The notes below the pieces were generated by a model. It was given only the letters and a program-made list of their open reading frames with translations, was not told the DNA's origin and ran no database searches. The translations under genes were made by a program, and so were the position numbers. From positions 434,001 through 498,000 of the forward strand of contig CAVVST010000005.1 in the NCBI GenBank assembly GCA_963750995.1: 64,000 bases of DNA, written 5' to 3'. Within the stretch, counting starts at the first letter, position 1. Each line of letters begins with the position of its first letter. Positions 11,244 through 19,696 of the stretch are shown here, piece by piece. The stretch comes from CAVVST01 sp963750995. Lineage in GTDB: Bacteria; Acidobacteriota; Vicinamibacteria; Vicinamibacterales; UBA2999.

Positions 11244-12398
11244 ATGAAGCTGGTGTTCGCGGGACTGATCGTCGTGGTGGCGGCGGTGGCTGGCGCGGCG
11301 GCGCAGCAGGGGCCGGAGCCGACCTCGCCCCTGGCCGAAGACGTCTTCAAGGACGTCCGGATGCTGCGCGGCATTCCTGTCGACGAGTTCATGGAGACCA
11401 TGGGCTTCTTTTCGGCTGCCACCGGACTCAATTGCCAGGATTGCCACGTGGGGGAAAGCGGGGGCGATTGGGCCAGGTACGCCGACGAGACGGCGCGCAA
11501 GGCGACGGCTCGCCGCATGATGGCGATGGTGGCGGCGATCAACAAAACGAACTTCGCCGGACGGCCGGTGGTGTCCTGCTGGTCGTGCCACGACGGCAAC
11601 AACGTCCCCGAGGTCGTGCCCGACCTCGCCGTCCAGTACAGCAATGAGCTGCCCCGCGACCCGTTTCAGTTTTCACGCTCGGATCCCGCCGCTCCTTCTG
11701 TCGACACGATCTTTGCGAAGTTTGTTCAGACGCTGGGCGGGGCAGAGCGGCTCGCCACCGTGCGAAGCCTCGTCATCAGGGGCATTTACGGCGGCACGGA
11801 CACGCTCTCGCTGAAAGTGCCGGTCGAAATTTACGTGAGGGCTCCGAACCAACGCGCGATGATCGTCCACACCTTCGATGGCGACACCACTACGGTATAC
11901 GACGGACAGGCTGCCTGGATCGCCGCGCCGGAGACAATGAAGCCGGTTTCGGTGCTGACGCTGACGGGAGGAAACCTCGATTCCGCCAGGATCGAGACAG
12001 AGCTGTTCTTCCCGGCGCGCATTAAGGAAATTGCGACCGATTGGCGAGTCGGTTCCATCACCGGCATCGACGATCGAGACGTTCACCTCGTTCAAGGGAG
12101 AGGCAGGGCAGGCGGCCTCCCGGTGACGCTCTATTTCGATACGGAATCGGGACTGCTCGTGCGCGTTCTGCTCTACACGTCGTCGCCGGTCGGGATCAAT
12201 CCGAGACAGATCGACTTTGCGGATTATCGGGACGTGGCGGCGACCGGCGTCAAGACGCCGTTTCGCTGGACCGTAACCTGGACGGACGGGAAATCAACGA
12301 CGCAAGTGACCGAGATCCAGCCTAACGTTGCCATCGAGGCATCGCGGTTCGGAAGGCCGTCTCCCCCTCCGCCCAAGCCGCCCGCGCGCCGGGGCTGA
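11244..12398 (+). CDS. Di-haem c-type cytochrome, photosynthetic reaction-centre cytochrome-like
   Basis: Intact 384-residue exported protein. It has a signal peptide (residues 1-20), then a small alpha-helical cytochrome domain with two CxxCH haem sites, 'CQDCH' near residue 66 and 'CWSCH' near residue 112, in the arrangement of the photosynthetic reaction-centre cytochrome c subunit family that acidobacteria carry without photosynthesis. From about residue 145 on, a beta-rich domain ('IRGIYGGTDTLSLKVPVEIY') resembles a LolA/outer-membrane-lipoprotein-carrier fold. AGGAGG lies 5 nt before the ATG. It probably transfers electrons in the periplasm; the partner is unknown. A Pro-rich tail ends the protein. 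Confidence 0.85.
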   Translation: MKLVFAGLIVVVAAVAGAAAQQGPEPTSPLAEDVFKDVRMLRGIPVDEFMETMGFFSAATGLNCQDCHVGESGGDWARYADETARKATARRMMAMVAAINKTNFAGRPVVSCWSCHDGNNVPEVVPDLAVQYSNELPRDPFQFSRSDPAAPSVDTIFAKFVQTLGGAERLATVRSLVIRGIYGGTDTLSLKVPVEIYVRAPNQRAMIVHTFDGDTTTVYDGQAAWIAAPETMKPVSVLTLTGGNLDSARIETELFFPARIKEIATDWRVGSITGIDDRDVHLVQGRGRAGGLPVTLYFDTESGLLVRVLLYTSSPVGINPRQIDFADYRDVAATGVKTPFRWTVTWTDGKSTTQVTEIQPNVAIEASRFGRPSPPPPKPPARRG

Positions 12399-12418
12399 GG
12401 GACCGCGTATGCGGGATC

Positions 12419-12847
12419 TCAGTTCGCGCCGGGGGCGTTGAGCTCTTCGCCGACGGCCGCTGCCGAGATGACGCTTCCGTCCGCGCGAACGATCTTTCCG
12501 CCGCCCAGGTTGGCGCCGGAGAAGCCCACCGGGGCGCCGTTCTTGGCGGCCACGAGCGTGACCGTGAGCACTTCACCGACTTTGGGCATATTCTTCAGGC
12601 CGCCGGGCGTGCGCAGGTTCCGCGGAGCGCCGGTCTCGATGGCCCAATTGACGACCTTGCCGTCTTCGGCCTTCACGTCCAGGAACAGCATGCTGTGCGG
12701 GTTCTGCAGCACGAACTCTGTCACCGTTCCCTTGATAGTGACCGGATTCAGCACGTCGTAGGCCGACACGCCGTGGTGTGCCAGCATCCTGCCGCCGGAC
12801 GCGAGAACGATCGCGAATACCGCCGCGACGATACACCTGGTTTTCAT
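12419..12847 (-). CDS. DUF6152-like exported protein
   Basis: Intact 142-residue small exported protein. The signal peptide is followed at once by 'AHHGVSAYD', so signal cleavage after the Ala would leave His-His at the mature N-terminus. A conserved 'QNPHSMLFLDV' segment follows at about residue 50, and the rest is beta-rich. Three other copies (24821, 32522, 48819) share the HH and PH motifs. It lies 20 bp downstream of a FamA gene on the same strand, a pairing seen four times here. The DUF6152 label is from family resemblance. Function unknown; metal binding is my inference from the His pattern. Confidence 0.8.
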   Translation of the reverse strand: MKTRCIVAAVFAIVLASGGRMLAHHGVSAYDVLNPVTIKGTVTEFVLQNPHSMLFLDVKAEDGKVVNWAIETGAPRNLRTPGGLKNMPKVGEVLTVTLVAAKNGAPVGFSGANLGGGKIVRADGSVISAAAVGEELNAPGAN

Positions 12848-12867
12848 CGGATCCTCACTGTAATGCG

Positions 12868-13710
12868 TTACTTGCCGGCGGCCGGTGGCTCGATGGCCCG
12901 GCGCCTGATGCGCTCTTCGAACAACCTCTCGTTGTCAGGATTGCAGAAGTTCGGGACTCGTACCCGGTCGGGGCCGCGCTTGTACGTGACGGTGGTGACC
13001 TTATAGGGCTGCGTCCAGATCTTCGGGTCCTCGATGAGAGTGTCCAACAGCAGCGTGTCGTAGTCCACCCGCCGATAGCGCTCGGTTATCTTTATCTCAT
13101 CGCTGTACGGCAGACCTTCTTCGCTCAGCCACGCCAGACCATCATTGAAGCCTGTCGATTCCACGACGAAGGTGAAATCGTCCTCCCAACGGCCCACTGA
13201 TTCCCCCATCCAGCCCGTGTCGTATCTCAACTCGGGAGGATCGACGTCGAGCTTACGTCCGTCGGTCGCGATCTGCCGCCACGTCGAGCCGAGAAAGTGC
13301 ACCATCTTGCCGGGAAGCTGGGCGAACTCGCCGCCGTTCCAGACGAGCCTTGGCATTCCGCTCGGCATGCAGCGCAGGTTCGGGTCGTTGCCCATCGGCT
13401 GCTGACGGATGCCGTAGCCCGGCCTGTTCGCCTCGAACCTCTTCTGGCCCTCCGGCGTCATCGGAGGCATGTCGACGAAGCCGGGACCGCGGGCCACGCC
13501 GCTCAGGCTGTGAATCGAGGAGAGTGACGGATCGCCGGGCTGGCGGTTCCAGACGCCGGTGATGTCACGCTTCGGAGCGGGTTTTGCCGTCGCCGGTTGT
13601 GTGGTCCCCGGGCGAGCGGCGGTGCCCTGCTCGCCACCCTGGGCGAGCACAGTGGGAGCAACGACGATGGTGCCGATCAGAACGGTCGCTTTCAGGAAAC
13701 GGATCCGCAT
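12868..13710 (-). CDS. FamA secreted protein
   Basis: Intact at about 280 residues. I choose the ATG at 13710 because AAGGAG lies 6-7 nt upstream and the sequence then starts with a signal peptide ('MRIRFLKATVLIGTIVVAPT'). A longer frame reaches 13899 but adds no signal-like residues. FamA landmarks: 'DITGVWNRQPGD', 'DPNLRCMPSGMPRLVW', 'SVGRWEDDFTFVVESTGFND', the DP motif variant 'LIEDPKIWTQPYK' and 'PNFCNPDNERL'. Two conserved Cys could form a disulfide. It precedes a DUF6152-like gene with a 20-bp gap, so the two are likely cotranscribed. No catalytic motif known to me. Confidence 0.8.
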   Translation of the reverse strand: MRIRFLKATVLIGTIVVAPTVLAQGGEQGTAARPGTTQPATAKPAPKRDITGVWNRQPGDPSLSSIHSLSGVARGPGFVDMPPMTPEGQKRFEANRPGYGIRQQPMGNDPNLRCMPSGMPRLVWNGGEFAQLPGKMVHFLGSTWRQIATDGRKLDVDPPELRYDTGWMGESVGRWEDDFTFVVESTGFNDGLAWLSEEGLPYSDEIKITERYRRVDYDTLLLDTLIEDPKIWTQPYKVTTVTYKRGPDRVRVPNFCNPDNERLFEERIRRRAIEPPAAGK

Positions 13711-13720
13711 GTGAGCTCCT

Positions 13721-14501
13721 TCAATTCCCCGCACAACGGACGCCAACGTCAGTGTACCGGTATTCGGGCACGTGGAAATCGCGGGACGAGGCTCGCACGG
13801 TTCGCGGACCGGTGAACCAGGAACCGCCGCGCTCCGCGCGCTCCCTCCCCTGAGGCGTGCCGTTCGGATCGACCGCCTTGTCCGCCGTGTACGGAGCATA
13901 CCAGTCGCTCATCCACACCCAGACGTTTCCCAGCATGTCGTACAGGCCGGTACTTGTTCGGCTGCTTCTGCCGGACCTCCTTCGCCTGCAGTCCACCGCT
14001 GTTCGCGAAATACCAGGCGATGTCGTTGATCTCTCCGTAGCGTGGGGTCGTGGTGCCGCCGCGTGCCGCGTACTCGTATTCCGCCTCGGTCGGGAGCCGC
14101 ATTTCCACGGCCTTGCAGTACGCGTCGGCTTCAGCCCACCTGATGAACGTCACCGGCAGCTGGTCGCCCTTGTGGATGCTCGGATTGGCCTTCATCACCT
14201 TCTGGTAGGCCGCCTGTGTCACCGGCGTCTCGCCAATCCAGAAGTCCCTCGAGATCGTGACGGAGTGCGCGGGCTGTTCGTCCGGTTTGCACTCCGCGTC
14301 ACCCGGCGAACAGCCCATCTGAAACGTGCCCGCCGGAATGAGCACGTACGTGAGGCCATCGTGGGGGTTGACCTTGGTCCTGGCCTGTGCGGCGGGCGCG
14401 GATCCGTCCGGCCACCCGACCGTGATGACGAGGGCGAGCACCGGCAGCAGTCGCCAGCCAGGGCATTTACTGCGGAGCAAGGTGCAGTTCTGAATTGTCA
14501 C
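13721..14501 (-). pseudogene. Formylglycine-generating-enzyme-like (SUMF1-type) exported protein, frameshifted
   Basis: An N-terminal signal or anchor is followed by a sulfatase-modifying-factor domain: 'AGTFQMGCSPGD', 'EQPAHSVTISRDFWIGETPV', 'AYCKAVEMRLPTEAEYEYAA' and, in the second frame, 'LYDMLGNVWVWMSDW', 'ERGGSWFTGP' and 'YTDVGVRCAGN'. The frame changes near 13945. The segment that carries the paired catalytic Cys in true FGE reads 'SWFTGPRTVRASSRDFH' without Cys, so formylglycine formation is unlikely; most bacterial members of this fold are binding or non-FGE enzymes. The IS element begins 14 bp upstream of the start, which may have removed its promoter. Confidence 0.7.
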
Positions 14502-14514
14502 AGGTACCAGCTAG

Positions 14515-15945
14515 TACGACTTTGTTAGATTCGCAGATTGATTTCCGCGAGTTTTTGCATGGTTCGTAAGTAATGCGGTCGCGTCACGAAGAAATGCGCG
14601 GTGAGGATCTCGGTGATCACCGCACGTGCGACCGGCAGCGTGGGCAGGCGCGCGCCGCCGCGCCGGCGTTCGTCCTGCAGCCAGGCGTACGCCATCGCGG
14701 TCAGCACGACGTGCCGATGCCAGCCCACAAACGAGCGACCCTCGAAGTGATCGAGCCCGAGCTCGTCTTTCAGCTCCTGGTACTGCTGCTCGATGGCCCA
14801 CCGGTGGTGTGCCAACCGCACCAGCGACGGCAGCGACGCCGTGTCGGGCAAATCGATCAGGTATGCCTTGATTCGCGGCGTGCTCCCGAGATCGCGCTCG
14901 AAGAGCAGCCAGACCTCGGGGGCGAGGCGTCGCTCGCGCCAATCGTGGGCGGGCGTGACCCGCAGCGCGGCGAAGTGGGCGGCCCATGGACGATTCGTCC
15001 CGTTGCGCCACGTCACGCGGCGCCAAGCCCGCGCCGGCAGCGCGGCGGCCATCGCCCGGACCGCTTCGGGCCGACGGTCGTCGGTGAGTGGAGGCGCGAC
15101 GGCGGACGGCTGCGGCCTGGCATCGGTGGCGGCACCGCGACGGCGTGGCGTCCCGCGAAAGACCGTCAGCGTCGACGAGACGCCGAGCGCATAGGGCAGC
15201 TCAGTCGATGCAGCGTGCGGCGCAGGGTGGCGTTGTCGCCGAATTCCGCATCGCCCGAGCACCGCGGTGACCTCGAAGCCGGCCGCTCGGATTTGCCGCA
15301 GCAGCGTCAGCGCCAGGCGCCATTTCTCCTGGAAGCGCACCGTCGCGGGAATCCGCGCGCGCTGCCGCGCCTCGGGTGTCAGCCACTCCTCGGGCAGATA
15401 CAAGCGCCGCGCCCAGCATCCAGGCCCGCACGCCCGTCCAAAGCGCCGCCGTCACGGCGACTTGGCAGTTGGCCATTTTGCCCAGCGTGCCGCAATACTG
15501 GCGCGCGACCGCCACCGAGCGTCGGCCCTGCTTCGGAAAGCTGGTGCCGTCGAGAATCAGCACGCCCGCTGCGCTCGGGGATCACGGCGCGCAGGTGCCG
15601 CCACACGCGCTCGGCGCTCCACGGCGCATCGGTGATGAAGTGCTGAAAGGCTTGATAGCTCCCCGGATCGCTGACGCGCGCGAGCATCGCGCTCATCGAC
15701 TTGCGCCGGCTGTCGCTCAGCAGGCCGAGCAGATAGCGCCGAAACGCGCCCCGTTGCGCGACGTGCCTGAAGCAGACCTCGAACGGCTCGAGCCACTTGC
15801 TCAAGCGATCCAACCACGCCGGCGCGTTGCGCGGCAGCGCGCAGCACCGCGTGGCAGCGTACCGAACTCCGAGGAACAAGTACAAGTCCTTTATCTCAAT
15901 TGCGGTCAGATTTCGGTGTAAATCCGTGGATCTGACAAAGTAGTA
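14515..15945 (-). mobile_element. IS701-family-like insertion sequence
   Basis: Terminal inverted repeats of about 25 bp with roughly 20 matches: TACGACTTTGTTAGAT at the left and, reversed, TACTACTTTGTCAGAT at the right. Both ends are flanked by CTAG (14511-14514 and 15946-15949), a 4-bp target duplication of the YTAR type reported for IS701. Length is about 1.43 kb with one transposase gene filling nearly all of it. The transposase is frame-broken, so this copy is inactive as written. Confidence 0.8.
14525..15885 (-). pseudogene. IS701-family transposase (frameshifted)
   Basis: DDE transposase of about 430 residues spread over three frames. The N-terminal part is at 15885-15570 ('WLEPFEVCFRHVAQRGAFRR', 'AFQHFITDAPWS'). 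The catalytic region carries 'LILDGTSFPKQGRRSVAVAR' and 'QYCGTLGKMANCQVAV' near 15470-15560, where the first Asp lies. The C-terminal part is at 15403-14525 ('LAHHRWAIEQQYQELKDELG', 'HHRWAIE' holding the last Glu). Frame changes lie near 15570, 15400 and 15260. The region expected to hold the second Asp (GDAEFGD-like) is split by a frame change. Non-functional as written. Confidence 0.8.
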
Positions 15946-16105
15946 CTAGTTGCCTGCGGCGAAATTTTATGGGGCGCCAACGCCAGTGTCAACGCGACAC
16001 GGCAAAGAAACGCACCTGGTCCGCCCCTGCGAAATGCGATTGACCATGGCATGCGCGGTCCCTATCATGGCGCCACCGCGTCACTTCGGGCCTCTGGAGA
16101 GTACC

Positions 16106-19100
16106 ATGTCAAGACTGAAGACCGGGGGTGTAATCCTAGGTTTCCTTCTCGTTCTGCCTTCGCTTGCCTACGCTCAGGCGTCGATTGCCGGTGTCGTCCG
16201 CGACGCATCCGGAGCGGTGCTGCCGGGCGTCACCGTCGAGGCCACGAGTCCGGCGCTGATCGAAAAGGTTCGGACGTGGTCACCGATGGCGCCGGACAGT
16301 ACCGATCGAAAACCTCAGACCAGGCGAATATGACGTGACCTTCACCCTGCCCGGATTCAGTACCTCCGGCGCGAAGGCATCGAGCTCAGCGGACGTTCGT
16401 CGACCACATCAACGCCGACATGCGCGTCGGGGCGCTCGAGGAAACGGTGACCGTCACCGGCGCGTCCCCGGTGGTCGACGTCCAGAGCGCCAACCGTGAA
16501 CGCGTGCTCACAGCGGAAGCGATCAACAACGCACCGATCAATCGCGTCCCGTCGATGATGGCGGCCATGATCCCGGGCGTCAACAACAGCGTCGTGGACG
16601 TCGGCGGCAACCGCGGCAGCCCCGTCGTCGGCGGTGGCGGCCTCTCGGTGCACGGCAGCCGTACGACCGACCTCGAGATGCTCCGCAATGGCGTGTCGCT
16701 CTCCACCATCGAGACCGGGTCGAATACGCAGGGCGTGCCGAACATGGCGGTGTTCGCCGAGATGGCCGTCGAGACCGCGACGGTGTCGACCGAGGAGCGC
16801 GGGTCGGGCGTGCGCATGAACTTCATTCCGCGCGAAGGCGGCAACAACTTCAGCGGCCTGCTCATCGGCTCGTTCACCAACCAATCGCTGGCGGGCGACA
16901 ATTTCTCGGACGAGCTCCGGGACCGCGGCCTGGACACACCGAACAACCTGAAGAGGAGCATCGAGCTGAACCCCGCCTTCGGCGGACCGATCCGACGCGA
17001 CCGGGTCTGGTTCTTCGGCACCGGGCTCTACAACATGACGCAGAACTGGGTTGCCGGGATGTTCGTCAACCGGAGAAGGGTTCAACCCGACGTCGTTCGC
17101 GTACGATCCGGATCCGAACCAGCCGGCCTTCACCGATATCGAGACCCGCAATTTCGCGGGGCGCGTGACGTGGCAGGTGAACCCGGTACACAAGCTCGCC
17201 TTCGCCTACGAGAACACTACACGTGTCAGTGTCCGACGACGACGACGGCGATCCTCGCGGAGGAATCAGGGTTGCCGCAGCGCTACTGGCCGAACGGCGG
17301 CTGGAGCGCAGAGTGGACGGCGCCGCTCACCTCGCGGCTGCTGCTCGAAGGCGTGGCCTACCACCGTTTCATTAATACCCGCCGCCTCCATCCCTCCGGG
17401 TTGCCGGACGTCGGCGACAGCCTCGACGAGGTCATCGCCAACAACCGTGCCGCCATCGCGAACAATCTGATCGGCGTCCAGGATCAGGCGCTGGGCATCA
17501 CCCATCACGCGAACACGGCCTCGGCCATGCGCAACCAGAGCCATGACACGCCGTTCCGGGCGACCATGTCGTACGTGACGGGCGCGCATACCTTCAAGGT
17601 CGGCTTCTCCGACAATATCGGCAGAAGCAGAATTTCATCATGAACTTCGACGCGCCGTAAGCTTCCGCTTCAACAACGGCGTGCCGAATCAGATCACGAT
17701 GAACGCGACGCCGTTCGTCCAGCTCGCCAACCTCGATCACGATCTCGGCGCATACGTGCAGGATCGGTGGACGATCACGCGCGCCACGCTCTCGTACGGC
17801 TGCGCTACGAGCGCTGGGCGAGCTCGTTCCCGGAGCAGCCCATCGGTCCAGGAGTGCTCGCGCCCGATCGCAACTTCACGTTGCCGGCAACCGAAGGTGT
17901 CTCGTGGCATGACATCTCGCCGCGCGCTGGCATCGCCTACGACCTGTTCGGCACCGGCAAGACCGCGTTGAAGGCGTCCGTCGGCCGATACGTCACCGGC
18001 CAGGCGCTGCGCGGCAGCGGTGAGACGGTGGTCTTCGGCGACGGGCTCAATCCGGCACAGCGCGTCGTGATCAACGCCAACCGCTCCTGGAACGACGCCA
18101 ACCGGAATTTCGAACCGGATTGCAACCTGCTGAACTTCGCCGCCAACGGCGAGTGCGGCCCGCTGAGCAACAGCGCCTTCGGCAGCCTACGTGCCGCCAA
18201 CACCTACGACGAGGACGTCCTGAGCGGGTGGGGGAAGCGCATGTATAGCTGGCAGTTTTCCGCCAGCGTGCAGCAGGAGCTGATGGAGCGTATGTCGGTC
18301 GAGCTCAGCGTCTTCCGCCGCACCTACGGCAACTTCGTCGTCACCGACGACCGCGCGCGTTCCGCGTCGGACTTCGACGAGTTCAGCATCACCGCCCCGA
18401 GCGATTCGAGGCTGCCCGGCGGCGGCGGTAACACGATCGGCGGACTCTATAACGTGCGGCCCGCGATCTTCAGCGTGCCGGCGGACAACTTCATCAGGCA
18501 TGCCGAGAACTACCGGCGACCGGTACCGAGCACTGGAACGGGTTCGATCTGATCTTCACCGCGCGGCCGCGAGCGGGCTGGCGGTGCAGGGCGGAATGAG
18601 CACCGGCCGCACCACGATCGACAACTGCGAGGTGGCGCGGCAGCTGCCGGAACTCCTCACCAATGTCCCGGTGCTGGGCGGAGCCAAGCAGCGCCCAGTT
18701 CCCCCTGCAGTCCTGCCACCAGCAGTCGCCATTCCTGACGCAGCTCAAGTTCCTCGGGTCGTACACGATCCCGAGGATCGACGTACTGGTCAGCGCCGCG
18801 CTGCAGAGCGTGCCTGGTCCGCAGGTGATCGGCAACTTCGTGGCGAACAACGCCGTCGTGTCGCCGTCACTCGGCCGCCCGCTCGCAGGCAACGCGGCCA
18901 ACGTCACCGTGAACCTGGTAGAGCCGGGCGCCATGTACGGCGATCGGCGGAATCAGTTCGACCTGCGGCTCGGGAAGGTGCTTCGGTTCGGCGGCCGGCA
19001 GACGAAGCTGAACGTCGACCTGAACAACGTGTTCAATGCGAACGCGGTGTTGAAGAGAATCCGAGCTACGCGGTGTTCCGGCAGCCGGCGGGGATTCTCC

Positions 19101-19140
19101 CGGCGCGGTGGTACGACTCGGCGTGCAGATCGATTTCTGA
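16106..19140 (+). pseudogene. TonB-dependent receptor, multiply frameshifted
   Basis: Same class as the receptors at 26168 and 54098. The ATG at 16106 opens a signal peptide ('GVILGFLLVLPSLAYAQ') and a regulatory-like domain ('GAVLPGVTVEATSPALIEKV'). The plug ('VGALEETVTVTGASPVVDVQ') follows, then the longest clean stretch (16420-17643), with barrel segments in changing frames to 'VRLGVQIDF' at 19138-19140. At least eight frame changes fall between about 16280 and 19100. A 'CQCP' motif near residue 380 matches Cys-x-Cys motifs in two other receptors here. The IS element ends 156 bp upstream. A dead gene or error-rich sequence; the family is certain. Confidence 0.75.
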
Positions 19141-19309
19141 TTGAAAGGCGGGTGGTGCGCCCTTCGGCGTGGCGAACGCGCTGTCGTCGATTGACACGTG
19201 GTCGGTGACGAGCAGCACAGTCTAACGCGATCGCTCGTCGTAGTGCTGCATGCTCGAACCGTGGGTCTTCCATCGGATGGTCGCCGTGAGCCGCGGCGGG
19301 AAGAAGAAA

Positions 19310-19445
19310 CGCAGCCGATCGTCGCGTTTACGATCGCCTGGAAAGCGGCCACCGTACGCGCTCCGTCTTTGAGCGGTACAACATCGTGTCGAACACCGAC
19401 CTGAAGGACGCCGCTCGAAAGCTCGACACTGGCGGCATCAGTTAG
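19310..19445 (+). pseudogene. Tyrosine recombinase (phage-type integrase) C-terminal remnant
   Basis: Around 19346-19380 one frame reads 'SGHRTRSVFERYN', the block holding the conserved GH and the catalytic Tyr of tyrosine recombinases. After one extra A in an AAA run at 19379-19381 it continues as 'IVSNTDLKDAARKLDTGGIS' to a TAG at 19443-19445. Just upstream another frame reads 'FTIAWKAAT', also integrase-like, so about 50 residues including the first His-x-x-Arg seem to be deleted. The hairpin at 19458 follows. The remnant lies between the two tRNA-Cys fragments and could descend from the integrase that made them. Confidence 0.6.
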
Positions 19446-19457
19446 GCTCGAGGTGCT

Positions 19458-19484
19458 CTGTAGGACTCGAGGCGAGTCCTACAG
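19458..19484 (+). terminator. Strong hairpin after integrase remnant
   Basis: A perfect 12-bp stem (CTGTAGGACTCG and its complement) with an AGG loop lies 13 nt after the integrase remnant's stop, followed by TTTCAC. It looks like a rho-independent terminator with a weak T tract. Confidence 0.55.
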
Positions 19485-19696
19485 TTTCACTACGATCCGG
19501 TTGTCGGGGCCATCCGCCGCCAGAGTCGTATTTCATTTTGCCCGGTGTTTGCGCTTGGTCCCAAGCTCCAGGAGTCGTTTAGCTCACGCGACGGCGACGT
19601 GCTTTATCCGGACTTCTGCGGTGGGCTCCCCTTTGGGCTGAGCGCATGCGGTCTGATGGCATGCCGGTCGGGATCGAGGCTACGCCGATTCCGAGA
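19485..19696. other. Non-coding stretch
   Basis: Between the hairpin and the end of the kinase gene. I found no coherent coding frame, repeat or structured RNA here. Confidence 0.4.

Noticed and set aside
11244..12398. Evidence for phototrophy
   Set aside because: Only the cytochrome resembles a reaction-centre subunit; no reaction-centre, chlorophyll or light-harvesting gene is in the window, and non-phototrophic acidobacteria carry such cytochromes.
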